From Cladopsammia gracilis (lineage: Eukaryota; Cnidaria; Anthozoa; Scleractinia; Dendrophylliidae): a stretch of DNA of 64,000 nucleotides. Made by a program: the position numbers and the translations under genes. Positions 43,801-56,800 of the stretch are shown piece by piece. Location of the stretch: assembly GCA_022457155.1 (NCBI GenBank), contig JAJGOT010000504.1, positions 460,001 to 524,000 of the forward strand. The letters are read 5' to 3'. Every line of letters starts with the position of its first letter. Position 1 is the stretch's first letter. The notes beneath the pieces were generated by a model. That model saw nothing but the letters and a program-made list of their open reading frames with translations, did not search any database and was not told where the DNA came from.

Positions 43801-46800
43801 TCTCTGTCGTCAGGATGTGTGAAGTCAGTAAACAGAGGGATGTCTTCAGAATCAAAACCGCTCTGTTCGCGAGGCAGTGTATGCATTTCATGCTCTTCAC
43901 CGCCATGATATGGGGTGGATGCAGCCCCCGGTTGAAAGGGGGTTGTTGTGTCAACTTCTTCTTCGTCATCACCATCGTCATCGTGGTCTATGTCCCAGTC
44001 AAGCCCGGTGTTTTCGTTCTCGCCAGGTATATCATATCCACCTTCTGCCATGATGTATATAAATATAAATATAAATTTATATATATACTCTGGCTATGGC
44101 CGTGCAACCCGTGCAACCCAACCTCCTCCCAACTAATGCCGAGAAGATTCTTGGTGCTATGAAAGCAGAGCGCACCGTAAAGCGCATCACCTTTGAACGC
44201 ACTTCAGCCAATCCCGGCGAGACCCTGTACGTTACGGTGCCCAAGCTCAACGAACATGAGGTTATCGTGTCGGGCTCGCTTGCCTTGCTCTTTAACATCG
44301 ACCTTGCCGGCGGCCACGCAAACAACTATCTTGTACAAAATGTCTCCAGAGCACTAGTTGACAGGCTTGTTGTGAAGTTTGCCGCCACCACTGTCCAGGA
44401 CACCGTTGGGTACGATATTTACAAAATCTTTGAGGATCTATTCCTCTCTGTTGATAAGAGAGACAACATGCTCCCTGAGGGCATCCAGAGTGTAGACTTG
44501 AGTAAGATTCGCTCTAGTGCCGGCGACAAGAAGACCTCTGGCGTGGATGCGGAAAACAAACTGGAGACCATTTACAAAAACAAATACCGCATCAACCTTG
44601 ACCACCAGATTATAACAGACCACGGCGTCATGTACCCACAGGCACTCTACAACGATTTGACATTCGAGATAACGCTCGCCCAGGCTTCTCAAGTTGTCAG
44701 GGGTTCGGATACAAGCAAGCTTGTCTACAAGTTGACAAATATCCAGCTTGAGTACGAGACAATCCGAAGTAAGCAGCTGGCTGACGAGGCAACAAGTGTA
44801 TACTCTAGCGGAAAGGAGTTTGCCTACGACCATATCATGCGAGAGGAAGTGGTTCCCTTCTCGAAGGGTTCAGACGCTCGGCTGAATCTCAGGGTGAATC
44901 CGCAGCGCAGGTCACTGAAAGCCATCCTTCTGCTATTCATCGAACCCTACACGGCAGGAGCCAGGGACTCAGAAAAATACTTCAACCCAGACATCACCAA
45001 AGTTAATGTCACCATAAACGGCTCCCCCAACAGGATTTACAACGAAGGCATCAACGGGACCGACATGTGGCGTGAGGTCTGTCGCCTCTTCAAAAAAAAG
45101 GGCGATGGCAGGCCCAACATGAATCTAACAAAATATCTCACTGGCAACAAGTTCGGCCTCCTTATCGACCTTAGATCAATGGTTGATACAACCCTACATG
45201 GCAGCGGTCAACGCCTCGTCAACACAAAGGACGGCGTACATCTTGAGCTCGAAAGGGCAACCTCCGGCTCGGGAAACGTGCACTGCCACATCTACACCAT
45301 CAGCGACTCACAGATGAACATCATTGATAGACAGCTGCAGGCGGTTCAGTACTAAACACATATATATATACACATAAAAATATATAGAGAATGGACCCAC
45401 GAAAGCTGCCATTCAATGCCCTAATTATCGGCCCGACTAATTCTGGCAAAACACAATATCTTCTGAATCAGCTGCGTGGCCCCTTCAGGGGCAAGTTTGA
45501 CTATATTGTTCTCTTCTGCCCAAAATTTGTCCACAACAAGACCTACGACGGTTTCGTGGACCAGGAGCCACGCATTTTCGTGATTGATTGTCAGCAGCAT
45601 GAGATTGAAGCATGGTTAACTTTAGCCAGTTATTTCTTCGACGGGACAAACACGCTCTTTGTGCTGGATGACTGTGCTGCTTCGAAGGATGTGAAAGGTC
45701 GCACGAGTCAACTTGTGAAACTAGGGTTCAGTGCTCGCCACAGCGGCTTGTCAGTGTGGGTGCTAACCCAACAGTTAACCAGCATTGCGAAACCCTTTAG
45801 GGAAAACGTTGCAGCGATTGTGCTTTTTTACACCCCATCAAGCAAAACAACAAAGGCAATCTTCGACGACTATGCCGGTGAGCTATCACACGAGGAGTAC
45901 AAAGAGTTGATTGCAAAATTAAAGTGGCACAAGTTTTCTCACCTAGTCTTCTCTCTGCGACATCCCTATGGAGTTGAAGTGAAAATGTGAAAATGTGAAA
46001 ACATATATATACGCTGAACCATGAACACCTCAACCAGTATCCATAAGCTCACGGTCTTTTCACAGCTTCTGGGTGAATTACAGAGTCATGCGGAGGAGAT
46101 GCAAATACAGATAATCAAAACCGCTGGCGAGGACGATCTGCGTCTCATGCTTCTTAACCGCTATCCTTTGAAAGTCACTGTGTGCCCAGCCACTATGACG
46201 GGGCTTATACGTGAGGTTGAAAGTCTTTTGCCTGACATCAAGAAAATAATTGAAAAATAAATACATAATATATACGCAATGGCAACAAACTTCCCAGAAG
46301 ACGATGAAATCATGCAGCTGCTAGAGGCAACCCCTGATAGCTCCTTACCATCAGCGATTCCTGAAGTCTTAACAGGTCCAGACACTCCGGCTCAACGCGA
46401 GAAACTGGCAGTCCTTGTTTCAACCGGCAAATCAAAAGAGGCCATCGGTGCCCAGCTCACACACGAGCAGGTGAAACGCCTGACAGATAAACAGGTTGAA
46501 AAGTACTACAAAAGGTATGAAGCCTATGTCGGTAACAAGACGACCGAGTCTCTGATTGACAGCGTTATAATGTTCGCAACCAAAGGCGCCGGCATGATTG
46601 TTAAGATTGACGATGTGGAGGCCCTGCAGAAAGAACTCAAAAATGACTACATGATTAACCAGGAACTTTCATCTCTTGCTGGAAACCTTGCACTGCGTTG
46701 TGGGCGCTTCTTGGCCTTAGCCAATGCTGTTTTGATCACTACAAAACACATCGACTTCAAAAAGGAGCCAGAAGAGTTGCCCCTTCAACCTGCTCCACCT

Positions 46801-47839
46801 GTACACCCAAGCAGAGACGGTGAAGGTTATCCACTCGAGGGTTTTGATGAAGTTGACACATGTTTTGATGAAATTTTTGACACATAATCTGACAGGAACC
46901 TGGCGGAAACCTGGCAGGAACCTAACAGAAACCTGGCAGAAACCTGACAGAAACCACGAAGGTTTGAAATAAAAAATATACATATATATATATACATGAT
47001 GGCTCAACCACTCGAGACGGTGCCTGAAGAAACAGTCGCGCCAGCAACGCACGTTACCTCTGATACCCCAAAGACTGCTCCAGCCAAAAACCCTGGTCGT
47101 GTTGCTTCTGGCAAAAGGCTTGCTGAGCGCAACCGCCTGGCAAGAGAAGCAAAAAAACAAGCACAAGCTGCTAAAGCAACAAATGAGCCTGCCCCAAACT
47201 CGGCACCCCAAAACTCGACAAATGAAGAAGCTAGCAGCAACTCTGGTTTCTGGATTATAACGGTTGTCGGTGTAATTATATCCGCTTGGGGCGTCTATTA
47301 CCAACGCGAGGCCATTATGAATACACTTAGACGCAAAGCCCCGACCCCAGCCCCTGCGCCGGCAGTGGTGAATGAAGTTCAAACTCCCCCACCACCGAGA
47401 CGAAGAATTCGCGAGATGGAGTAAAAAACATATATATACTACTATGGCAAATCTCTTTCAAGGCTTCGTAAACGGGGCTGCAATCGGAGGTATTCTTTTT
47501 GTTATGCTTAAATTCAACATTGTCGCCCTAAAAACAGTTTGGCAATTAGCAACACAACAGATCAACGAGACAACGCATAATGAAGAGTCGACTGAAATTT
47601 AAAATCTTATATATACACCATGTCTGACAACAAGCTCGTGAAAGCTGTTCTTGATGCGGCCACAATAACTGGTCTTGTCGCAACTATTGGCTGGGTTGGC
47701 AAAAAGGTCGTCAAGGAAAATCTCACAGCCGACCCCAGCTCGAGTCTCATGAACTACGTGAAGTTCACTGCTGCCATGGCTGGGAGCATAGCTCTCAAGA
47801 AATACCTCGAGGACCAGAAGATCCTCCCTGCCTCAATGT

Positions 47840-47896
<57 letters not shown>

Positions 47897-50800
47897 CAAT
47901 GGCCTCAATCGCTATTATGGTTGGTGGAGCAATTTTGAATGCCGCTGCTTTCACTGGGGGCAACTATCTCGCAAAATATCTTTCCGGCGACAGTGGGAAA
48001 GCCGCTCTGGATGAGAAGATCAGACACGACAAGGCGTTAGAGGCCTATCAAGCGGCCTACGCTAAATATCAGAAAGACCGCACAAAGCTCCTCGACTGGA
48101 TTGCCAGCAATGATCGGATCAAAGATCAAGCGAAACACAACTTTCAAGACACTGACCAAGCTCTAGTGCTCTACAACCAAACACATCGGGAGCAGCAAAT
48201 AACACTCCCCAAAGAGCCCGAGTTCTCTGACTTCTATAAACCAGGCCCACAGCAGAAACAAGGCGAACTCTTGTTTATCGGCACTGGCGCGCTCGCCCTT
48301 GGCTATGCGGCGTTTCGCTTTCTGTAAACACATATGTATATGGAGGCGAAACTCTCAAAGGTCTATTACGGCCCCAAAGGCTATTGGAAAGGACTTGCCG
48401 CTGTCAAAAAGCTAGCTGCAGCAACCAAGGTATCTGAAGAGGCGGCAAAGAAATGGCTCGTAAAACAAGCTCTTTGGCAAGTATATCTCCCCGCACCACG
48501 CCATATCCCTCGCCCTAAGTTTGATGTTCAAACTCCTAATGCGGTGCATCAAGCAGATCTACTTTTTTTGCCACACGACAAATTGCCTCATGGGAGGAAA
48601 ATTTACAAATATGCTTTGACAGTTGTTGATGTGGCTAGCCGTTACAAAGCAGCAGAGCCCTTGACTTCGAAAGAGTCTGATGAAGTTTCGAAGGCGCTTA
48701 CACGTATTTACAGACGCGGGCCTTTGAAATGGCCACAACTGTTGCAAGTTGACCCGGGAACAGAGTTTATGGGAGCTGTGACTAAAGAGACTGGGGCTCA
48801 TAAAACAACCATTCGTCGTGGGCGTGTTGATATCCACAGAGACCAAGGGATTGTTGAAAGATTCAACAGAACCCTGGCTGAACGATTGTTTGGTTACCAG
48901 TACGCAGTTGAAATGAATCTGCCCTCTGGCCGTTCGACCGCTTGGGTTAAAAGATTGCCAGATGTTGTCTCTGCCTTGAACAATGAAGTAACTAGATTAA
49001 CTGGCAAGAAGCCTGCACAAGCAATCAAAGAGAAGGCAACCTCGGCCAAGCCCGCAACCTCATATGCTAGGCCTGTTGGGGTGAATGAAAAGAAGCTCCC
49101 TCCTAGGGTTAATTTGCGATATCTGTATTACCCCGGTGAGCTTGAGGGTGGTAGTCGACGAGCGACTGATCCAATCTGGTCTTTGAAAGTCTACAACATC
49201 GAGAAGGTTGTCACCAAGCCAGATACGCCTGTCGTGTATTATCTGTACGACGGCCCCAAGCGTGGTTTTGTACGTGAGGAGTTGATGGTTGTGCCGCCGG
49301 GTACTCAGTTGCCGCCAGCTGGGTTGTGAAAAAGTACTGTTTCAATCTGATCTTTGGACAGGCCTTTTAAGGCTTCTATCTCTCTCGGTAAAAAAGATGA
49401 AACCTTGGCGGGAGGCATGTCTTGTTGCTTGGTAAAGAAGAAGTAATGGCAGCGAGCGCCAGACTTCCTTGCCTTTCTTTGTGATGAAGTGAAGGGTCCG
49501 TTTCTCCCGCGCCCCATGTTGGGATATACTGGAGGGGTGTCTTTGTTCAGTTGGCCGTGTGAAACTCGATTGGTTCTGTGTGGATACCGTCTGGCAGCAC
49601 CCAACGCTTGTCGTAGTAGGCGCTGAGGCCCAGCTTGTGCTGTTCGTACGTGAACATGGCGGCCCCGTTGTGCATTCGAAAGCCTCTGTTTGTTGCCATG
49701 TCCCTACCCCCTTGCAGGGCTCTTTCGTACCTTTCCCAGCGAAGCTCGTTCTGATTCTTGTTGACTCCCTTGGAGGACATCTTGGCCCCTCCGTCAGCCT
49801 CGTTTTCTACGTAATAACACTTGCTGCACAGGGCGATGGCCCGTGTACCTTCCTTCTCAAGCTTGAATAAGCCCGGCTCTCTACCACTCCACTTGTCCCA
49901 CGCCAACCAATTCTTCTTCTCCGCCTCGAACTGGGCGCTAAGTTCTGGGCGAACTGCTTCTTCGAGAGTGTCGCGAGCAAGAGCGAAGTACATGCTGTCT
50001 GTGTCCATCTGGATAAGCTCGAAGTCGCGCCTGTCGATGAAGCAATCAAGGAAGTCGTAATAGAACTCCAGCATGCGGAGCTTGGCAAGTTGATACACAA
50101 CAATGCCGACTTGAAAGGGGCGGTCGATTGTGATCTTTTGCTTGCGCAGCTCGATCTTGTAGGCCTCTCCGATCTCTTCGAGGTCTTCGAACAAAGGTGA
50201 GCGGAGGTTCTTGTCGACCTCGTCCTCGTCAGTTGTGTACACCGTTCTTGTTTGGCGCTCCACGGCTTCGATGAACTTACCGTAAGCGCTGTTGCCAAGG
50301 AGCTTGAACACTTCGGCAAGCAGTGCCTTATCCTTGTCAGCGTCGCCTTTCCTTCGGTTTTCGGCGACCTCGCGAACGAACCAGTCGAAGAGTTTTTGGG
50401 GTCTATAATCGATCGTGCGGTAGACTGCCGTGATCTTGAACCCACTGTCGAGGTACCATTTCAAGAGGGGTGCGTAGATAAGCATCTTTTTCGCTGACAA
50501 CACACTCAGAAGCTTTTTCTGGTCGGGAAAGCGGGTTCGGCCACTTTCTTGGAGGTAATCGTGCATATGCTGAGGCACGCATTCGTTAGGCACTGCTTGG
50601 TTGATGAAGAACGGGGGAAACTCTTCGAACCGCTCCCACAACTTTCGACGGACTTCGATGTCCACCTCCGCAAACCCGAACCACCTGCCTCTGAGAAGGA
50701 GAAAGGAAAGCTTTCTAGCCGCCTGCACCGGGTCATCGTCATGCACAACCTTCTCTTTGCCACAGGGCATCTCCTGCAGCATCGTGCTGGGGTAAAGAGA

Positions 50801-53800
50801 ATTCGCATCGAACCCCACAATCCGTTTCGTGATGCGGGCTAAGGCATTTTTGTGAGAGCGGATGCGGGTTTCACCGCGCACGTGTTTGCGGGTGAAGACC
50901 AGGCTTGGCCCTCCAACCACAGCCCCCTTCAGCATGGCGTATGCTTCTGGGCCCGGGGCGTATAGTTCTGGAGCCCTGCGGTCCCGGCCCCATCTCAATG
51001 AGCCTCGCAAGACGTATTGCATTGATACTCCTGGCAAGGAGACCGCGTCTTTGAAGATGTCAACCCCTAGGCTCGTGTAAAAGCCCTTCATCGTTTGGAG
51101 AGCTTCGAGGAAGGGAGACACGTCTAGATTGTTATAATACTCCAGCCAGTCTCCGAATGTCTGCATACCTTTCTCGTGAAAGATGCGATTGCATTCCTCG
51201 TGCTCCTGAGTAGAAAGAACGAAGGCCTTTTTGAGTTGTGAGTACCAGCACTCGTATGGGGGAAGCCCAGGGTAATCAAGCTTGTCAGCACTGTCAAACC
51301 ACTCGTATGGGAGCCAGGACTTAGTCTGTGTCGCTCCATACATCTTGACCCACCTATCGTACGTAATGCCTGGGGCCAAATAATTCACGATGTCCAAGAA
51401 CTTGTAGCTGGGAGTGTTGATGAACATGATGCGTCCCTCTTTCTCCGCAGCGAAGACCTCGTTCTCTTGAGCAAAGTGAGAAACAAAGTACTTGCGGATA
51501 AGCTTAAGATCGTAATGACCTGAGTTAAATCCGACCACAGGAACTTGGTTGCACCATTTGTCGATGAGCTTAAGTTGCTTCTCAGGGAGATTCTCAAGGT
51601 CTGGGGGCATATATTGGTCAGCCACAGCCTCTCGGATGGCTGCGGCTCGCCACTCAAGGGAGGCATAAAACAGAGCGATAAGCTCGTCAGGGTCTTTGGA
51701 GCAAATGTACTCAGGCTCAGGGTTCAACGTGTCGGCAATGGAGACTGAGATGGGCACATGCTCGCTTTCATAAGAGAGCCCGTATGTCGGGCGAGCTGCC
51801 TTGGTCTTATCCTGATAGGCTTCGAAGTCGTAGACGATCGCGTGTGGATAAGTTTTGTTTCTTTTCTGTGGGCAACGGTCATTAAACCAGGGGTAAGGCC
51901 TTTCATGCTCCCACCTTTCAACCACGGTGTACCCGGCGTCTAGAAGAAACTGAGTTCGTTGCAGAGTCTTTTGGTAAGCAACCTTCCTTGTGATTGTGTT
52001 GCCTTTACGGTCAGTCGTGATCACTTCGTTTCTTTGTTCAGGTGCAGGAAAGCACTCTAAACAACCGTGCCAGAAACAACCGTGAAACTGAAACACTGTC
52101 TTGCTTTCTGGATGATAGCCGTCGACTGGAGCCCCACAAATATACCTCTCACCGCCATGGCCGCATCTGTGATGGTGGATGTGCTTGTTGATCTGTTTCG
52201 CCACCCACTCGAGCCAACACACTGCCTTGACACCGAAACTGCCTTCTGGGTAAAAGGCTTTCTCAAAAGCTGACTCTGGAGGAAGGACACGTTTCCCAGG
52301 GCAGTCGATTTTGGTTTGGCCTCGAGTACACGTCTTGGCGTGACGCTTCAAGTTATCAGCCCGTGTGAACCTCCCGCCGCACTCGCCACAAGTGTAATTG
52401 TTTGTGACTTTATTGAGATTGGTGATCAAGAAGGCATGGCCTTCATAGATGCCGATGGTCATGGTTGAAGCGCCAACCTTGTCGTAATTCGCAGGGGTGT
52501 GAGATAAAATGAAATCACCATTAGCGAGAACAAGGTAAGCGGCAATGCCTTGCTTGAAATGCTTTTCGATTTTGGAGAAGTGCCGCAAAGTTAGCTGGTC
52601 TCGAAGCCCCGGATAAAAAGCGAAGAAGCTTTCCGCGAGTTCCCTGGTTCTGCGGGTGTTGTCTCTTTTATGGGCTCCTCGATGGACAGCCAAGCAACGA
52701 AAGAGACAAAGATTGTCTTTGAAGTTGTCAAGGGCAATGACTTCTCTTTTGTTGCGTATCCAATCAGGAAGCCGCCCGAGGCCTATTTGCAGTGGTTGTC
52801 GATCAAGCACGACTTTAAGATCAAGCAGGATAGTGCGTTCGTAAACCCATTTGGTGTCAGGCCTTTTGAGTCTTGCGTTTTGGAGACGAAGCTATTCCTG
52901 AACTTGCAACCACTGTCGTGTCTCAGAGAGAGTAGCTAGCCAACGACTGTAATGGTTGTTTTGATAAAACTGTCTCAACTCCTCGGTTTCAGTGTTTCTT
53001 AACTCGACTGTGAACCGTAAATTGATTGCATGCCGTGTTTGAACATTTTGCTTGATTTTGTTCAAAATTCTGGCGACAACGGGTTTTTCGAGATCGGTTG
53101 CAAAACGAGACCGGATTATTCGTCTGCCGTGTTCAACCCATCGGTCAACCTGATCATAGACTTGAACAAATTGTTCAAAATCTAAATCCTGTGGGTTGTT
53201 TTGAGGCTCGCCCTCAGCATTATTGTCGTCGGCAGGCTCGAACCGCTCAAGATTTCGTGCCTGTTCGTCCAGCCAGGCAATCAGCTCGCGTTGATCGTCA
53301 TCACGCCGTCTTCGTTGTCGGGGTTGCACCATTGCGTATATACAAGGATTTTACCTTTCTTCAATTGGTTGCCCCTCTCACACAGGGTTTGAGGGAGGGG
53401 GGTATAGAGTAGTGGGTGGGGAGGGACGTCAAATGCGGTTTTTTCAGATACCTAAATAAGCCGCCAAACGCCCGAGTTACCGGGCCCCCAGGTCGAATGC
53501 AATGAGGCCTGGGGGCCCGGTAACTCGGGCGTTTGGCGGCTTATTTAGGTATCTGAAAAAACCGCATTTGACTCCCTCCCCACCCACTACTCCTTCATTC
53601 ACCTAATGGTAGTTTTCAGGAGGGTCCTCTAAATGAAGGTCAAAAATACATAAAAAAAATAAATACGGCTAAAAACTAAGACTAAGGTTTAAAACTAGAA
53701 CTAAGATTAAAAAAATACTAACTACAGTTCAAAATGGTTTAATAAAAACTGTTTCAGTTTTCGCGAAAATTGCGGCAAACCCAATCTAACTGAATAGCGA

Positions 53801-56800
53801 CTTTGCGAATGTAATCGACCGTACCACTGTCACTGGGTATGTGTCACATGTGTCACTGGGCATGAAATAGAGCAATGATAATGAAGATGATGATGCTGAT
53901 GATGATGAATGTAACCGGCTGCATGCTATAACGGCTTTATATTCCTCCTTATAACTGATCCCATGGCGTAATGGAATTGGGTGAAACCACATCGTCCCCT
54001 GAAGTTCGCTTTGTACACTTTTCAAGACATCCCAACCTTGTGAAATGAGTTAAAATACTTCACTTTATATTAGGATCCTGTGGGAATGTGATTTTAGCGG
54101 AGTTCTCGCGGGACTGAAGGCCCGCTTGCGGAGCTTCATACTCATAGAGCCCATGCCGTCAATTTTCATGTTTTGCGGGCGCGACGTCGCGCACGGCGCG
54201 GGCGCGTGTGACGTCGCGCAACATTCGGGATTTTAGTAATTTTGAAATCATAACCAGGCTTTGTTTTTCGCACGCTTCCCGCGGCTACACGGCCGATGTC
54301 AAGTCACGGCATCTGCACAGCCGAGTGACTTATAGGGAAAATAAATTACATTTGTCGATGGAAATTTATGTTGATTTTCAATTTGTGATTACGTTTTCTT
54401 TGTGTTCGCGTTAATATTGGAGAAATGTTTATAAAACGTGCTCAAATTCAGTCGCATTAATTTCTTGAATTTCAGCTCCTCGCCGGATTCGCTAATGGTA
54501 CGCGTTTTGCTTTTAAACATAAACTAATGGATGTTTGAATAAAATGTTTCAAAAGAAGATTATGTTGTCCATTTTTATGTGTTTGTTCATTCACACATAG
54601 GTTGGAAGGCGATTTTATGTACATAAAACAAGTTTTAACTTCACTCGCGTCGCCTTATGCAAAGAATGATGTCTGTGTATTTTTGCAATTTCAAAATCAG
54701 TTTCTCGGGAATCAACAGATGTATCTTATTCGGAAATTAGTAATACTAGTTATTCTAGACCGATAAAAATTTGAGTTTGTGAGCTTTTTTACAGTCTAAA
54801 TGTACTTTGTAGACGGTCGCGTAAAACTGTTTCTGAGAATTGCTACATTTGAAGAATAGCCCTATCGGCAATTTTAATTCTTGTGCTTCCGACCCTTTAC
54901 TTTAGTTAAGCTTATCATCAGCTTTTTGTTCAGAGAGCTCCGCTGTTAGGCTAAGCCTATCTAGATATATTAATACATATTAGACTGTTTCTACTTGTTT
55001 CTGTTCTTTGATTGTGATTTAAAGATATATGATTTTATTAAATATATTTCATGTCTTATTTCCTTCCTATCTTGTTAGAAGTTGACGATGATGACCTGGA
55101 CGATATGGGTAAGATGAAAAAAGAGATCAATAATTAATATAAATAATATAAGAATTTGGTTTTATCGACTGAGTCGATAAGGTAAATAAGCCACCGTAAA
55201 AAGATTCGAGAAAGCTGACGTTTCAAGCGCTAGCCCTTCGTCGGAGCGAATCAAGGGATTGTGGGTAGTGTGTGGTTTTATATAGTAGGTGGAGCTCCGC
55301 TATTGGTAGAAATTTGGTGACGTGAAAAACAAATGTAAATTAGTTGAATGAAAAGCGTTCGTTAATTCCGTGGGGTTTGAGAGTGCCGATTCGAAGGATG
55401 ATTTTTTTGTTCTAAGTTACGGCTTTCTGTGTTGCCCTGGTGTAGGGAAACGCCACAGATTGTCATGTGTTGTTTAGAATGGTTAGCAAGATTGAAATGA
55501 CGCGCGACTGGTTTGGATGTCGTCTTTGTCATTTTTTTCAACGTCTCGGAGATGTTCTCGAAAACGGTCGCCCAGTCTCCTCCCTGTTTCGCCAATGTAT
55601 ATCTTTTTGCAAAAAGTACATGTTATGCAGTAGATAACATTTACGGAGGTGCATGTGAAACGATCAGTGATTTTAATAGATCGTTTAGGTCCCGTTATTT
55701 TGTCCGCGTTGTGAATGAAAGGACAAGTGTTGCATCGCGTGCGTGCGCATTTAACAGTTTCCGGTTCATCGTCAGATTTCAGTGTACTCGTAACTAGAAA
55801 GTTGCCTATGTTTTTGTCACGTTTGAATGAAATTAGTGGGGGTTGTGAAAACATTCTGCCTGTTTCGGGGTCGTTTTGGAGCAATTTGAATTTTTTTAAA
55901 ATTATGCTTTTGACTGTGTGGGTGGAAAGTGAGGGTGAAAGGAATTCTCTCGTTCTCCTCCTTCTTTGATGTTTGTAGTGCTGATTGTATGTCGATCTGT
56001 TGTGCACGTTGTTGACCCGTATTAACAACAGAGTCAGGGTACCCACATTTCTTGAAAAACTGGCACATTTCTTCCGATTTGTTGGAAAAATCGGAGTCAT
56101 CACTACAAAGACGTCGAAGTCTGAGAAATTTAAAATACGGAATGGCGTTTTTAACGTGTGATGGATGTGAGGATGAATGTAACATATAACTGTTGGAATC
56201 TGTAGGTTTGTAGTGCACACTTGTGGATAAACTGTTGTCGTTGATCGAAATATTGATGTCAAGAAAAGCGACAGAGGTTTCAGAAATTTCCCAGGTGTAT
56301 TTTAGAGCCGGATCAAAAGTATTGACAGAAGTTTTGAATTTGTTAAGTTCTTCTTTACAGTAAGAGGTAGCGCCAATGCAGTCATCGATGTAGTGGCCGT
56401 AGAGTTCGGGTTTGTTTTCTTGGTACTGATCGAAAAATTTATTTTCGACGTAGCCGACAAAAAGGTTAGCATAGCTTGGTCCCATTTTGGTGCCCATGGC
56501 GACTCCATTTACTTGTTTGTAGTAGTTTTGGTAAAATGAAAAACAGTTAAGTGTCAAAACTAATTCGGCTAAGCGGAGCAGTGCTTCTGAGCTTGGGTTT
56601 TGAATGGAGCGCTGGTCGAAAAAATATTTTAGTGCTAAAAGTCGTCCTTCGTCATTGGGGATGACCGTATATAAAGAGGTAATGTCCATAGTGAAAATTA
56701 ATTTGTTTCCGCTGGGAAAACTGAAATCACGGAAAATTTCGAGTGCGTGATTGGTGTCTTTAATGTACGAGGGTAGTGATTTGACAATGGGGGCCATGAT

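Larger units (their letters stand above)
36410..53591. mobile_element. Polinton/Maverick (adintovirus-like) element, 17,182 bp
   Basis: The element begins 5'-AG and ends CT-3', has 135-bp terminal inverted repeats that differ at about one position, and is flanked by CCTTC. Inside are the diagnostic Polinton genes: protein-primed PolB, DDE integrase, FtsK/HerA-type packaging ATPase and major capsid protein. There is also a penton-like protein, a YqaJ exonuclease and several membrane proteins. Genes lie on both strands with short spacers, and codon use and base composition are more GC-rich than the surrounding introns. It is inserted in an intron of the acidic-cationic gene. Two amber codons and one frame change interrupt it. 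I see no adenovirus-type cysteine protease gene, which many Polintons carry. Confidence 0.95.

Noticed and set aside
46717..47382. Antisense 221-codon frame with FLPGF/VSVR repeats
   Set aside because: Shadow of plus-strand genes and of the ACCTGGCAGAA spacer repeat.
49807..50445. Ser-rich 212-codon frame within the polymerase region
   Set aside because: It is an alternative frame of PolB, with no promoter box and low-complexity composition.
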